Both the position numbers and the translations under genes were made by a program. From JAXLYE01 sp046351595 (GTDB lineage Bacteria; Myxococcota_A; Polyangia; Palsa-1104; JAEUJZ01), in contig JAXLYE010000012.1 of the NCBI GenBank assembly GCA_046351595.1, positions 57,522 through 121,521 of the forward strand: 64,000 nucleotides of DNA. Reading direction: 5' to 3'. The notes below the pieces were generated by a model that searched no databases, was not told where the DNA came from, and was given only the letters and a program-made list of their open reading frames with translations. This document shows positions 19,301-25,416 of this stretch, one piece after another. Within the stretch, counting starts at the first letter, position 1; every line of letters begins with the position of its first letter.

Positions 19301-19353
19301 TCTCCGATGGACTCGCGCAGGGTCGGCTTGTTCGCGGGCGCCTTATCGGACAT
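13303..19353 (-). CDS. vgrG: Giant VgrG spike protein with long Ala/Pro-rich C-terminal extension
   Basis: The start at 19353 overlaps the TssE stop by 11 bases, giving 2016 residues, roughly three times a standard VgrG. Residues about 60-500 look like the gp27-type base (HGFTGEITFRISES, then YDWLMWRVEKARATWEYD). Residues about 560-650 look like the gp5-type OB domain (VRVPYIPNKDTGHFYFP, then ERVLVSLFSDRS). A Gly/Arg/Pro-rich linker spans about 690-980. Residues about 1000-1150 resemble beta-spike repeats (GDVVTLRARELNIDVDTIRV and TLSSLADLTLQTAA). The last 800 or more residues are low-complexity Ala/Pro/Gly sequence with Ala-rich helices and no toxin domain I recognise. The extension may be a fused cargo or an adaptor surface (inference). 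The gene contains a sharp low-GC patch at 17581-17700. Confidence 0.8.
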   Translation of the reverse strand: MSDKAPANKPTLRESIGDGAPDFTETLTFVLEVVPVSPLLASPQGVPPIESNAPMPPAMAEPAIPAAPLGPMQRPGSPLLPLVLGAGGPIVLEGHNITHFSLDMATHGFTGEITFRISESKWLGDPKERDRLLRAFQGENILMLKLTIKPVFKDRKFTPYLTPEMVPKPTTLVPRTPFVTNTGKVVPHSVPIMLPQLKLVGMPVNFEEGLLPQAIYQPIEMQLTAVLTERAMSEHTSRTAPDVIVSYREYRARFADPAQAIWRQHFPLALYTRKSVKQVVEQHRPGLFSILFKGSELSKTEDQIFVGCDIRKPPSERASFYDWLMWRVEKARATWEYDYNNNVYRVMRRPERAQPFEMYAEDIGKVITYYPEESRFQEWLLNDYVPAARQAQVPNLQGLVGVWQDHLFHSEVMLEFEAEWMQRISRWKMPDPEFVLHFKRFPMKPFTPGVGLKFDLDPMAFPNEHMVIPKEAQRGRQPSRVYRVRLRGESLEDDISPVYQGRTDGKFKLQLAVWLQSPRDRLGRLPQYIQPRYPVDIEGVIACDNQGAMIYQYYTELLTNVKYYQVRLPLFYNQKVRVPYIPNKDTGHFYFPPYKNERVLVSLFSDRSEIKSFLDWRMTAETPLPTQGNQIVMGRELANGAAMRLWYAGEIPELWLQRYKDESFQYVRLYQSGVEMKSVQGPPKLGRVIAAASKGAGAAQAAGSGLGGVTTIGIRKPVGGGGGTLGAQLLEPVRAAAKSEPQARWQGSLPVGPRPRASLHDEPGAEPGAQAARRREELAEVGGGRFAQHQVRQAARAGAAVARAGSAAPKVSPPLRPPRGGGGDVAVAERPAVRAASARATVGRATDRTAASASAAEPLGGATKERSPIRCRATKADSEGKAGGAATEGRTSTGRATKPGRATRPGRAEPAPRTKGRAPRGAEPGSGGAPPTRGSQGGGGGDGPPPGGPSKGPGDGGAAGEPMDEAAPVSPAPLESSLALDSASGVALGLTDTLGGGAHGLSMKAAGLKMQSRVGAAESVLSQEGDVVTLRARELNIDVDTIRVTAKTSASYQSLGQLTLSSLADLTLQTAAAMTQTAMGGLTISTLKLLVSALEAIRLLAVGGGVGVVGGGPGVEIFGSNFSATGLRSTLSGVTTDVLGKLVNIAQPGAVAGGADGLFTGLGAGDLAALAAVLQQLAPRPDAPTKHAYEPVPGSATAKPAGPDSAERNQAPRDQKPRDQRPKDKQDLGNELAAQDAEPEDRDEPQEGAARDGEPAAPRRAEARQPAAPGAGGGSAGAPPAEGAEAPGAERRGAQATSQPSIGPPPQRKRRRRGRHLLHARLQRGRLAAEPGSAPAAPADPAAPEEAGPEGTKPAPTVGAAKAAAAADAKAGPALTEKGGFSGEATTAPRDADSPVELMEKLTRLRADLTLDLTTHQSTVDQVYDAIPPHILTPVEEMDALLTAFEDQHARDGRAAGLRAAVDGFRAAQGEAEPRPGAAGAAPETPPPMPVPGLPPTVFASAEALAALFLKPVVEPVVELPGPAPGAAAPPSTPADAGSADEAAASRGEDGAQPAAQASAAQAKAAAPTAPGSDVGALAQGLQQAAGPPPKAEAASKVDAAERAAAALQAAQEPAKELENKAAGLVRSAATAADAAADAAGQGAADAAKKQLGGALRLPSLPRELADLKPDGMAAPLGALKAELGDKSLATMGAAGKEAAQELTRSVEKTAAAAAAAGKGLGEAMKRAEAARELTPDDLKARAQAAARRALLGDRGEAGPGAPLAKEGVQPPDVASSAAAAGISALAGADAARNLPASGVPPTGARGPAGPMPGRPATAAPPAAATGPGGADKAPLTSPSPAGKAVGPGAAPLPLAAGKGAAGPGAPSLRSALDAAAGKAKELEAAAAPGSLRAADLRPPVLPPAVVLPLGVLGTARGPDRAGPGTPPAPGPGGAKAAEAGARPPGAVLPPPATASPTPPPAEPGTRLLGLAPLPGVMPVPVSSRALVVHRVQQAVFDSITELVEPRRGTGPKEQP
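17581..17700. other. Low-GC patch inside vgrG
   Basis: Hand count gives 42 G/C of 120 bases (35%), in a gene that is otherwise over 70% GC. The open frame continues and uses codons that are rare here, including several TTA, ATA and ATT. It encodes a Tyr/Asn/Lys-rich segment at the entry of the gp5-like domain. Confidence 0.85.
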
Positions 19354-19780
19354 CGCACACCTTGATCTCGACCGTGCCGGTCGGGACGTGGAACAGCACC
19401 AGCAGATAGCAAGGCGCAGACCGGGCCTCGGCGCGCGCGATCCGCTCGGAGCGTCGCTCGGGCCGCTCGGGCCGCTCGGAACCAAGGAGCTGTCCGGTGA
19501 TCAGGATGTGCATGCGCAGGTGCTCGTCGCGGCCGAGGGTCCGCAGATCCAGCAGCCGCAGCCGCGGCTCATAGCCCTCGATGTCGTCGCGGATCTCGCG
19601 CAGGACGGCCAGCGCCACGCCGCGTGCGTCGGGCTCCGAAAGGTAGTCGACCAGCCCGAAGCTGCACAGCAGCGAGCCGTAGCCGCGGCGGCTGTTCAAC
19701 AGATGCGCGAGGTTCCGCACGACGCTGGTCAGCAGATCGTCCTGCGGCTGCTCGGGCAGGAAGCGGTTCAGGAAGGACAT
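19343..19780 (-). CDS. tssE: T6SS baseplate protein TssE (gp25-like)
   Basis: This 145-residue protein has the gp25 lysozyme-like family features: an N-terminal FLNRFLPE, then LLTSVVRNLAHLLNSRRGYG, with the family NSR-G motif, then a short helix with the VDYLSEPD acidic turn. A Glu/Arg/Pro repeat (ERPERPERRSER) is a small insertion near residues 103-114. TssE links the sheath end to the TssF/TssG wedge. It lies directly between tssK and vgrG. Confidence 0.85.
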   Translation of the reverse strand: MSFLNRFLPEQPQDDLLTSVVRNLAHLLNSRRGYGSLLCSFGLVDYLSEPDARGVALAVLREIRDDIEGYEPRLRLLDLRTLGRDEHLRMHILITGQLLGSERPERPERRSERIARAEARSAPCYLLVLFHVPTGTVEIKVCDVR

Positions 19781-19811
19781 GGTCCGGACTCCTGCGCGCC
19801 GCCGGCTCCGC

Positions 19812-21056
19812 TCAGCGCCAGAACAGGAACGCGTTGGCCTTGTCGAGCGTCGGATGCACGTAGAACGCCACCGAAGACTCGCGCAGCACGTGGCTCCACT
19901 CTTCTCCGGACTGCAGCTGGTAGAAGTCGACCTCGGGCCCGAAGGTGTGCTGGAACGGCGGGCGCTCGATGTGCTTGAAGGGGACGCCGCGCAGGACCAG
20001 CCGGTGCACCAGCGCCAGGCGCGAGGTACACGAGACCTTCACCTCGTTCATGTCGACGCGATCGTGCAGCGTGGCGCGCTGGATCAACAGGTACACTTCG
20101 TGCGAGCTCTTGACCTCCTCGGGCAGCGCGCTGAGCGTGAACAGGCCGTTGCGCTTGAGGAAGCGCAGGTGCGTCGAGCGCGTGTACACGGGCTTGAGGT
20201 GGCTCGACAGCGTCGCCAGCAGCATGCCCATGCTGCGCCCCAGATCCTCGTGGCGATACGGCAGCGCAGGCGTGTCCGGCATGACCTCGTGGAACGTACA
20301 CAGCTCATAGACCAGGCGGCGCAGCGCCAGGAACAGCTGGTAGGGGTGCATCGGGACCTTGTGGCGGATGTCCGCGAGCACCGACAGCACCAGGTACATC
20401 TCGGTGAGGCCGCGACGGATCGCGCCCAGCCGATCCGGCCGCAGGAACGTATCCTGGAGCTGCGCCACCATCTGCGGCTCCAGGTTAGTGAGCAGCGCCT
20501 CCAGATCCGCCAGCGGGCGCTGGAGGTAGGGCGTCGAGCCGACCTGCAGGAGCGGCGGGATGTACCCCGGACTGAGGCTCCAGGTGCCGTCTGCGCCCTT
20601 GTCAAACTCACCGAGCTTGAGCGTGCCGCGCGCGCGCTCGTGCGCATCGCTGGTGCTCAGGTAGGCGCGGTGCAGGACGCGCTCGACGACGCGCGCATCG
20701 TCTGCATACACGCGGTTCCCGGCCGCGCCGATCTCTTCGTCCGTGATGTGAAGGTAGACAGAGAGGTGGGTGGCCGCGGTCGCGCTGAGAGACAGCGGCT
20801 GCAGCGTGGCGTTCCCCGGTACGCTGACCACCGTGCCGTCCGGGAACACCGCGGTCAGCGCGCTGATCCCGAGGACGCCGTCGCCGAGCAGCGGCTCGCT
20901 GTACACGAGCTCCGCCACTCCGATGTGCGGGAGCCCGCTGATACGGGCGCGCTGCTCGACGACAGAGTCGATGGTCCCTTGCAGGGCCGAGAGGTGCTCG
21001 GGCAGCACGGTCTGTCCGAGGTACCAGCGGACGTGCGCGATCTTCTGCGTGCTCAT
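19812..21056 (-). CDS. tssK: T6SS baseplate protein TssK
   Basis: This 414-residue protein shows the TssK start pattern (a short N-terminus, then V-WYLGQTVLPEHLSAL) and the later family block of helices with RRGLTEMYLVLSVLADI and HPYQLFLALRRLVYEL. TssK trimers connect the baseplate wedges to the membrane complex. In Francisella the equivalent protein is IglD. Twenty to thirty bases separate it from tssE, and about 56 bases from the tube-protein candidate. Confidence 0.85.
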   Translation of the reverse strand: MSTQKIAHVRWYLGQTVLPEHLSALQGTIDSVVEQRARISGLPHIGVAELVYSEPLLGDGVLGISALTAVFPDGTVVSVPGNATLQPLSLSATAATHLSVYLHITDEEIGAAGNRVYADDARVVERVLHRAYLSTSDAHERARGTLKLGEFDKGADGTWSLSPGYIPPLLQVGSTPYLQRPLADLEALLTNLEPQMVAQLQDTFLRPDRLGAIRRGLTEMYLVLSVLADIRHKVPMHPYQLFLALRRLVYELCTFHEVMPDTPALPYRHEDLGRSMGMLLATLSSHLKPVYTRSTHLRFLKRNGLFTLSALPEEVKSSHEVYLLIQRATLHDRVDMNEVKVSCTSRLALVHRLVLRGVPFKHIERPPFQHTFGPEVDFYQLQSGEEWSHVLRESSVAFYVHPTLDKANAFLFWR

Positions 21057-21112
21057 ACGAAGGTCCTCTCCCCCCGGCGGCCCGTGTCCGGCATCTGCTA
21101 CGACCAGGCCGA

Positions 21113-21712
21113 CTAGGCCGTGCGGCCCCAGATCTTGGTGATCCCGCCCAGGCTCTTGGAAGCCAGCGTGATGATCTGGTTCGCCTTCGCGGGAACGATC
21201 TTCATCGAGAACTGATAGAACGAGTTGTCCTGGATGGACAGCTCCTCGTTGTCGTCGATCTCGATCGCAAGCTCGCGGTCACCGCTCTTCTGCAGCTTGC
21301 CGACAAGGGGCGTGGTGCCGCTGTCGAAGCAGGCATAGTAGATCTTGGTCTGAGCGACCGGATCGTACTCGAACACGCGCACGCCGAACGACACGCTGAT
21401 GTCGGTCAGCGAGGCGTACAGCAGTCCGACCAGGATCTGCTTGGTAGCGATCGTAATCAGCCCGCTGATCACGATCGGATCCGTGGCGCCGAGGTCCCAG
21501 CGCACGTGCGTCAGCAGCCCGACCGCGGTCGGGGTGGCCGCGGTCTCGCCGCCCGGAGGCGCCGCGACCGTCGGGTCCTTGGCGTTGATGTTGGCCACGG
21601 TGACGCCGGTGCCGCCCAGGGTCAAGGACGGCATGAAGCCGAAGGCGGCCTTGTTGGACGGTTTGAAGTTGATGGCCTGCTCGGGGCTCAGTCTTTTATC
21701 GAAAACAAACAT
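21113..21712 (-). CDS. Candidate T6SS tube protein (Hcp/TssD position)
   Basis: This 199-residue protein is not one I recognise as standard Hcp. It is mostly beta by appearance, with strands such as QILVGLLYASLTDISVSFGVRVFEYD, then KIYYACFDSG and ELAIEIDDNEELSIQ. It has no signal peptide. Its place directly after the sheath genes tssB-tssC is where hcp normally lies, and its size (about 22 kDa) fits a tube subunit (Francisella IglC is similar in size). The strong Shine-Dalgarno GAAGGAG before the ATG suggests high expression, as expected for a tube. Function is therefore inferred from position, size and predicted fold class. Confidence 0.55.
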   Translation of the reverse strand: MFVFDKRLSPEQAINFKPSNKAAFGFMPSLTLGGTGVTVANINAKDPTVAAPPGGETAATPTAVGLLTHVRWDLGATDPIVISGLITIATKQILVGLLYASLTDISVSFGVRVFEYDPVAQTKIYYACFDSGTTPLVGKLQKSGDRELAIEIDDNEELSIQDNSFYQFSMKIVPAKANQIITLASKSLGGITKIWGRTA

Positions 21713-21744
21713 CTCGGGTACTCCTTCGCTGTCTCTCGTTTGCG

Positions 21745-23226
21745 CTAGCCGAGGCGCGACTCAAGCTGCAGCTCGACGTCCATGCCCTCGAACTGGATGT
21801 GCGGGAGGATGGCGATCTTGCAGTCGTAGAAGCCGATGCGTCCGGGCTTGGCCTCGACCTTCACGTCCACCGCCTTGAACGGGAAGCGGCGCATGGTGAT
21901 GTCGTTCGGCTGCACCTGCGTCGTCACGTACTGGTTGAGCCAGGCCGTGATCTTGTCCTTGATCGACTTGTCGTTCGAGTTGTCGCCGATGTCCTCGCGG
22001 ACGATGCTCTTGATGTAGTGCGCGATGCGAGAGACCGAGAACGTATAGGACAGGTTCGTGACCAGCTGTGAGTTCTCGGTGTCCTTGGGGTCCTTGAACT
22101 CCTTGGCCAGCTTGATGGACTGCGCGTTGAAGAACGTCGCCTCTGCCGTCCCCTTCTTGTAGACAAGGACCATGAAGCCGTTGCGCGTGAACTCGAACTC
22201 ACGGAAGTCCGGGATGATCATCTCGACCGGGACCCGGATCTCCTCCTCACCGCGGACGTTGAACGTGTCGACCGGCAGGGCGTTGATGTTGCCGCCGCCG
22301 TTCGGGCCGCGGATGTACTGGCACCAGCCCGACTGATCGAAGGAGCGCACCAGGTTGCGCGCCACCAGCAGCGTCGCGTTGCCCCACAGGTACTTGTCGC
22401 GCTCGCCGCTGGTGGTCTCGCTGAAGGAGATCCCGGGGCACGGGTTCTTCTCGGGGTGCCACGGCAGGCGCACGACATAGCGCGGCAGACAGAGCCCCAG
22501 ATACGAGGCCTCCGGCGTGTCGCGCAGCGCCTGCCACTGCCCGAACTTGGGGTGGCTGAGCAGGCCGTCGAGATCACGGATGGTCTCGACCTCCTCGATG
22601 TCCTTGCAGCCGAAGAAGGCCGGCGAGACCGCGCTGACGAAGGGCGCGTGCGCGGCGGCCGCCACCTTGGACATGTTACGCAGCCAGAAGATGTCGCGCG
22701 GCACGCTGCTGAACTCGTACAGGCCCAGCATGCAGCCGTACGGAGTGCCACCGTACTGATCGTACTCGGTCTGGTACACCTTCCCGAACAGCGCGCCGTT
22801 GAAGACGTCGGTCGAGTTGTTCTCGAAGTCCTGGTACAGCTCCTCCTTGCTGACATCCAGCAGGTCGATCGAGATGTTGGCGCTGAAGTTGGTGTTCTCC
22901 ACCAGCCCGCTGATGCCGCGCCAGGTCGCCTCCATGTTCTGGAACGTCGGGTCGTGGAAGATCTCGTTGAGCTGCTCGTTGATGAGCGTATCGATACGGC
23001 TCACCGACTCCAGCACCTGCCCCTTCTCGAAGCGGCCGCTGGACTCGGTGTTGAACAGCATCGCGGCCAGCGCGGACACGAAGCGGTCCTCGGTGCTGAC
23101 GTCCTCGTTCACGCTGCTGAACTTGTCGCGGATCATCAGGGTGTTGGTCGGGGCCTTGCCCTCCAGCTGCGCGGCGGCGAGCAGCCGATCGATGATGCCG
23201 GTCGTAGCGCCTTGAGTCTCTGCCAT
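21745..23226 (-). CDS. tssC: T6SS sheath large subunit TssC (VipB/IglB)
   Basis: This 493-residue protein matches TssC throughout. The N-terminal linker region holds INEQLNEIFHDPTFQNMEA and TWRGISGLV. The core has YGCMLGLYEFSSVPRD. Later blocks hold LCLPRYVVRLPWHP and the C-terminal arm IAILPHIQFEGMDVELQLESRL. It forms the contractile sheath with TssB, which lies 73 bases upstream. The ATG has an AAGGAG six bases before it. Confidence 0.95.
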   Translation of the reverse strand: MAETQGATTGIIDRLLAAAQLEGKAPTNTLMIRDKFSSVNEDVSTEDRFVSALAAMLFNTESSGRFEKGQVLESVSRIDTLINEQLNEIFHDPTFQNMEATWRGISGLVENTNFSANISIDLLDVSKEELYQDFENNSTDVFNGALFGKVYQTEYDQYGGTPYGCMLGLYEFSSVPRDIFWLRNMSKVAAAAHAPFVSAVSPAFFGCKDIEEVETIRDLDGLLSHPKFGQWQALRDTPEASYLGLCLPRYVVRLPWHPEKNPCPGISFSETTSGERDKYLWGNATLLVARNLVRSFDQSGWCQYIRGPNGGGNINALPVDTFNVRGEEEIRVPVEMIIPDFREFEFTRNGFMVLVYKKGTAEATFFNAQSIKLAKEFKDPKDTENSQLVTNLSYTFSVSRIAHYIKSIVREDIGDNSNDKSIKDKITAWLNQYVTTQVQPNDITMRRFPFKAVDVKVEAKPGRIGFYDCKIAILPHIQFEGMDVELQLESRLG

Positions 23227-23298
23227 CGTTCACTCCTTGACCTCGTAGCCTGGACCTCGTGGGTCCGTCTCCGCAGGGTTTCCTGTACGTTCCGATCT

Positions 23299-23850
23299 CT
23301 ACGAAGCCGGTGCCTGGTCTGCGGCCGGCAGAGCCTTGTTCTGCAGGCGGTAGCTGGCGTACGCCTCAAGCTCCTTCTGCAGCTTCTGGAGCTGCTCCGG
23401 GTTGCTCCAGATCTCCTGGATCAGCCGGCGCAGCTCTTTCCGGTTGTCGATGGTCGACTGCATCTCCAGGATCAGCTTCCGCAGCAGCATCAGGCCGCGG
23501 ATCTTGGGTACGTTGGCCGCGACCTGATCCGGGTTGAACGACGCGCGGTTCTTGATTGGAATCGAGACCTCCAGCGTCTCCTCCGACTGCGCAATGCGGT
23601 TCTTCACCTGGGTGCTCAGGGTGATGCGCATGTTCTCCATGATCGCGTCGAGGTTGCGCCCATCCAGCGTGCGCAGCCGCCGCGACTCCAGATCGGTCTC
23701 GCGATCGACAGAGGAGCCGTGCGACAGATCCCCGAGCAGCATGATCCGGAACGGGAGCTCAACCTCCTTCAGCTCTCCTTCGATCATCGTGCGGTAACGT
23801 AGGTTCAGGCGTGATCGTGGAATGATGTCCTGGACTGACTTGATGCTCAC
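23299..23850 (-). CDS. tssB: T6SS sheath small subunit TssB (VipA/IglA)
   Basis: This 183-residue protein has the family features: an N-terminal RSRLNLRYRT, ELPFRIMLLGDLSHG at about 32-46, then RRLRTLDGRNLDAIMENM. A C-terminal helical part follows (RKLILEMQSTIDNRKELRR). It starts with GTG, five bases after a perfect AGGAGG. It pairs with TssC to make the sheath. In other systems the ClpV ATPase recycles this sheath, but no ClpV gene is present here. Confidence 0.92.
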   Translation of the reverse strand: MSIKSVQDIIPRSRLNLRYRTMIEGELKEVELPFRIMLLGDLSHGSSVDRETDLESRRLRTLDGRNLDAIMENMRITLSTQVKNRIAQSEETLEVSIPIKNRASFNPDQVAANVPKIRGLMLLRKLILEMQSTIDNRKELRRLIQEIWSNPEQLQKLQKELEAYASYRLQNKALPAADQAPAS

Positions 23851-23928
23851 TGTGCCCTCCTGGGTCTCCCTTGCGGCCGCGACCGCGTGACCCTGTCTCT
23901 CGATCCACTCTGTCTCTTGGGGCTCGGC

Positions 23929-25416
23929 TCAGCGGCTGCCCGCCTTGGCCTTGCCGCGCTTGCCGCGCTTGCCGCGCCGTGACTTCTCCGAATGACTCCC
24001 CGCAGTTCCTCTCTGATCGCCGGTATTCTCGCCGACGCTGCTCGTCTGCACCGGCACGTCTTTGGGCACCGGCAGCGGCCGCAGCGCGACGTCGCTCGAG
24101 GAGTCACGCCCCCGATCGAGCGTCACCAGATAGTCCGCGTTTCCGGCGTGACGGAGCGTGAAGGACTCGGTCCCGGTCCCCAGCGGGCGGGTCATGCGGA
24201 ACGGAGTCTTGCCGAGCACCTGTCCGTTCTGCGCCACCACGTCCGCGCCGCTCGGGTCGCTGCTGATCGCCCACTGCACGGTCGGCTCGCCGCGGTCGGA
24301 GCCCGCGAGCAGGAGCCGCAGCATCACGACCAGACCGATCAGCCCGATGCCGAGCGCGGACGCCGCGCCGATCGCCACCGCGCGACCCGAGCGCTTCTTC
24401 GGCGGCTCGAAGATCGTCCCGGGCCCTGCGGGCAGGGGCGCGGTCAGCTCCGTGCGCTCCGACTCGGGACCCGCGGGCGCAGGCGGCGCCGGGCGCGCCG
24501 CAAGGATCGGGATCGCCGTCGAGGACGGGCCGCCGCTCATGCGCGCGAGCGTCGCTGCCACCTCTGCTGCGCTGGGTCGCGCCTCCGGCTTCTTGTCGAG
24601 CATGCGCATGATCAGCGCGCACAGCTCGGTCGGTGCATCGGGGGCGCGGCTCTGCAGCGGCGGCGGGATCTGGTTCACCTGCGCGGCCATGACCGACAGG
24701 TCGCTCTGCAGCCCGCTCCAGGGCGATGAGCCCGCGAGCATCTCGTACAGGATGAGGCCCAGCGTGTAGACGTCGCTGCGGTCCGTGACGTCCCGCGCGC
24801 TGCGCGCCTGCTCGGGCGACATGTAGCGCGGCGTCCCCATCGAGATGTTCGTCGCCGTGATCCCGGTCTGATCCGGCGAGGCCTTGTGCGTCAGCTTGGC
24901 GATGCCAAAGTCCAGCACCTTGACCCGCTCACCGTCGGGCATGTCCGCATCCGGGACCAGCATGATGTTGGCCGGCGACAGATCGCGGTGCACGACTCCC
25001 TTCTCGTGGACCGCGGCCAGCGCGCTGGCGGTCTGGCGCGCGATGCGCATCGCCTGCAGCGGCGGCAGCCCGGTCCCGCGCCGCGCCAGACGCTGGCGCA
25101 GCGTCTCGCCGTCCAGGTACTCCATGACGATGTACGGAGCACCGTAGGCAGTCTCTCCGAGCTCGTAGACGTTGGCCAGGCTCGGGTGGCTGATGACGTT
25201 GGTGATCCGCGCCTCGTTGAGGAAGCGCTGCACCGCGGCGCGATCCGCGGCAAAGCTCGCGGCCAGTACCTTGATCGCGGCGCGGCGCTGAATCTGATCG
25301 TGGAGCGCCTCGAACACCTCGCCCATGCCGCCGGCGCCGATGCGCCGCACCAGCTTGAAGCGGCCGATGGAGTCGCCGACCTGCAGCGCTTTGGCTGCGG
25401 GAGATGCCTCGCTCAT
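23929..25416 (-). CDS. Membrane Ser/Thr protein kinase with PEGA-like C-terminus
   Basis: The ATG at 25416 shares one base with the TAA of the upstream FHA gene, giving 495 residues. The Gly loop (IGAGGMGEVFEA) lies near 26-37, the ATP Lys at 49, the catalytic loop HRDLSPAN at 143-150 and DFG at 169-171. The usual Lys of HRDLK is Ser here, as in many myxobacterial HRD-SP kinases. A Pro-rich linker leads to one membrane helix (about 345-372). After it comes a short PEGA-like domain (TVQWAISSDPSGADVV and GKTPF) and a basic tail. Placed beside an FHA protein at the head of the T6SS operon, it probably controls assembly by threonine phosphorylation, like PpkA (inference). Confidence 0.9.
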   Translation of the reverse strand: MSEASPAAKALQVGDSIGRFKLVRRIGAGGMGEVFEALHDQIQRRAAIKVLAASFAADRAAVQRFLNEARITNVISHPSLANVYELGETAYGAPYIVMEYLDGETLRQRLARRGTGLPPLQAMRIARQTASALAAVHEKGVVHRDLSPANIMLVPDADMPDGERVKVLDFGIAKLTHKASPDQTGITATNISMGTPRYMSPEQARSARDVTDRSDVYTLGLILYEMLAGSSPWSGLQSDLSVMAAQVNQIPPPLQSRAPDAPTELCALIMRMLDKKPEARPSAAEVAATLARMSGGPSSTAIPILAARPAPPAPAGPESERTELTAPLPAGPGTIFEPPKKRSGRAVAIGAASALGIGLIGLVVMLRLLLAGSDRGEPTVQWAISSDPSGADVVAQNGQVLGKTPFRMTRPLGTGTESFTLRHAGNADYLVTLDRGRDSSSDVALRPLPVPKDVPVQTSSVGENTGDQRGTAGSHSEKSRRGKRGKRGKAKAGSR

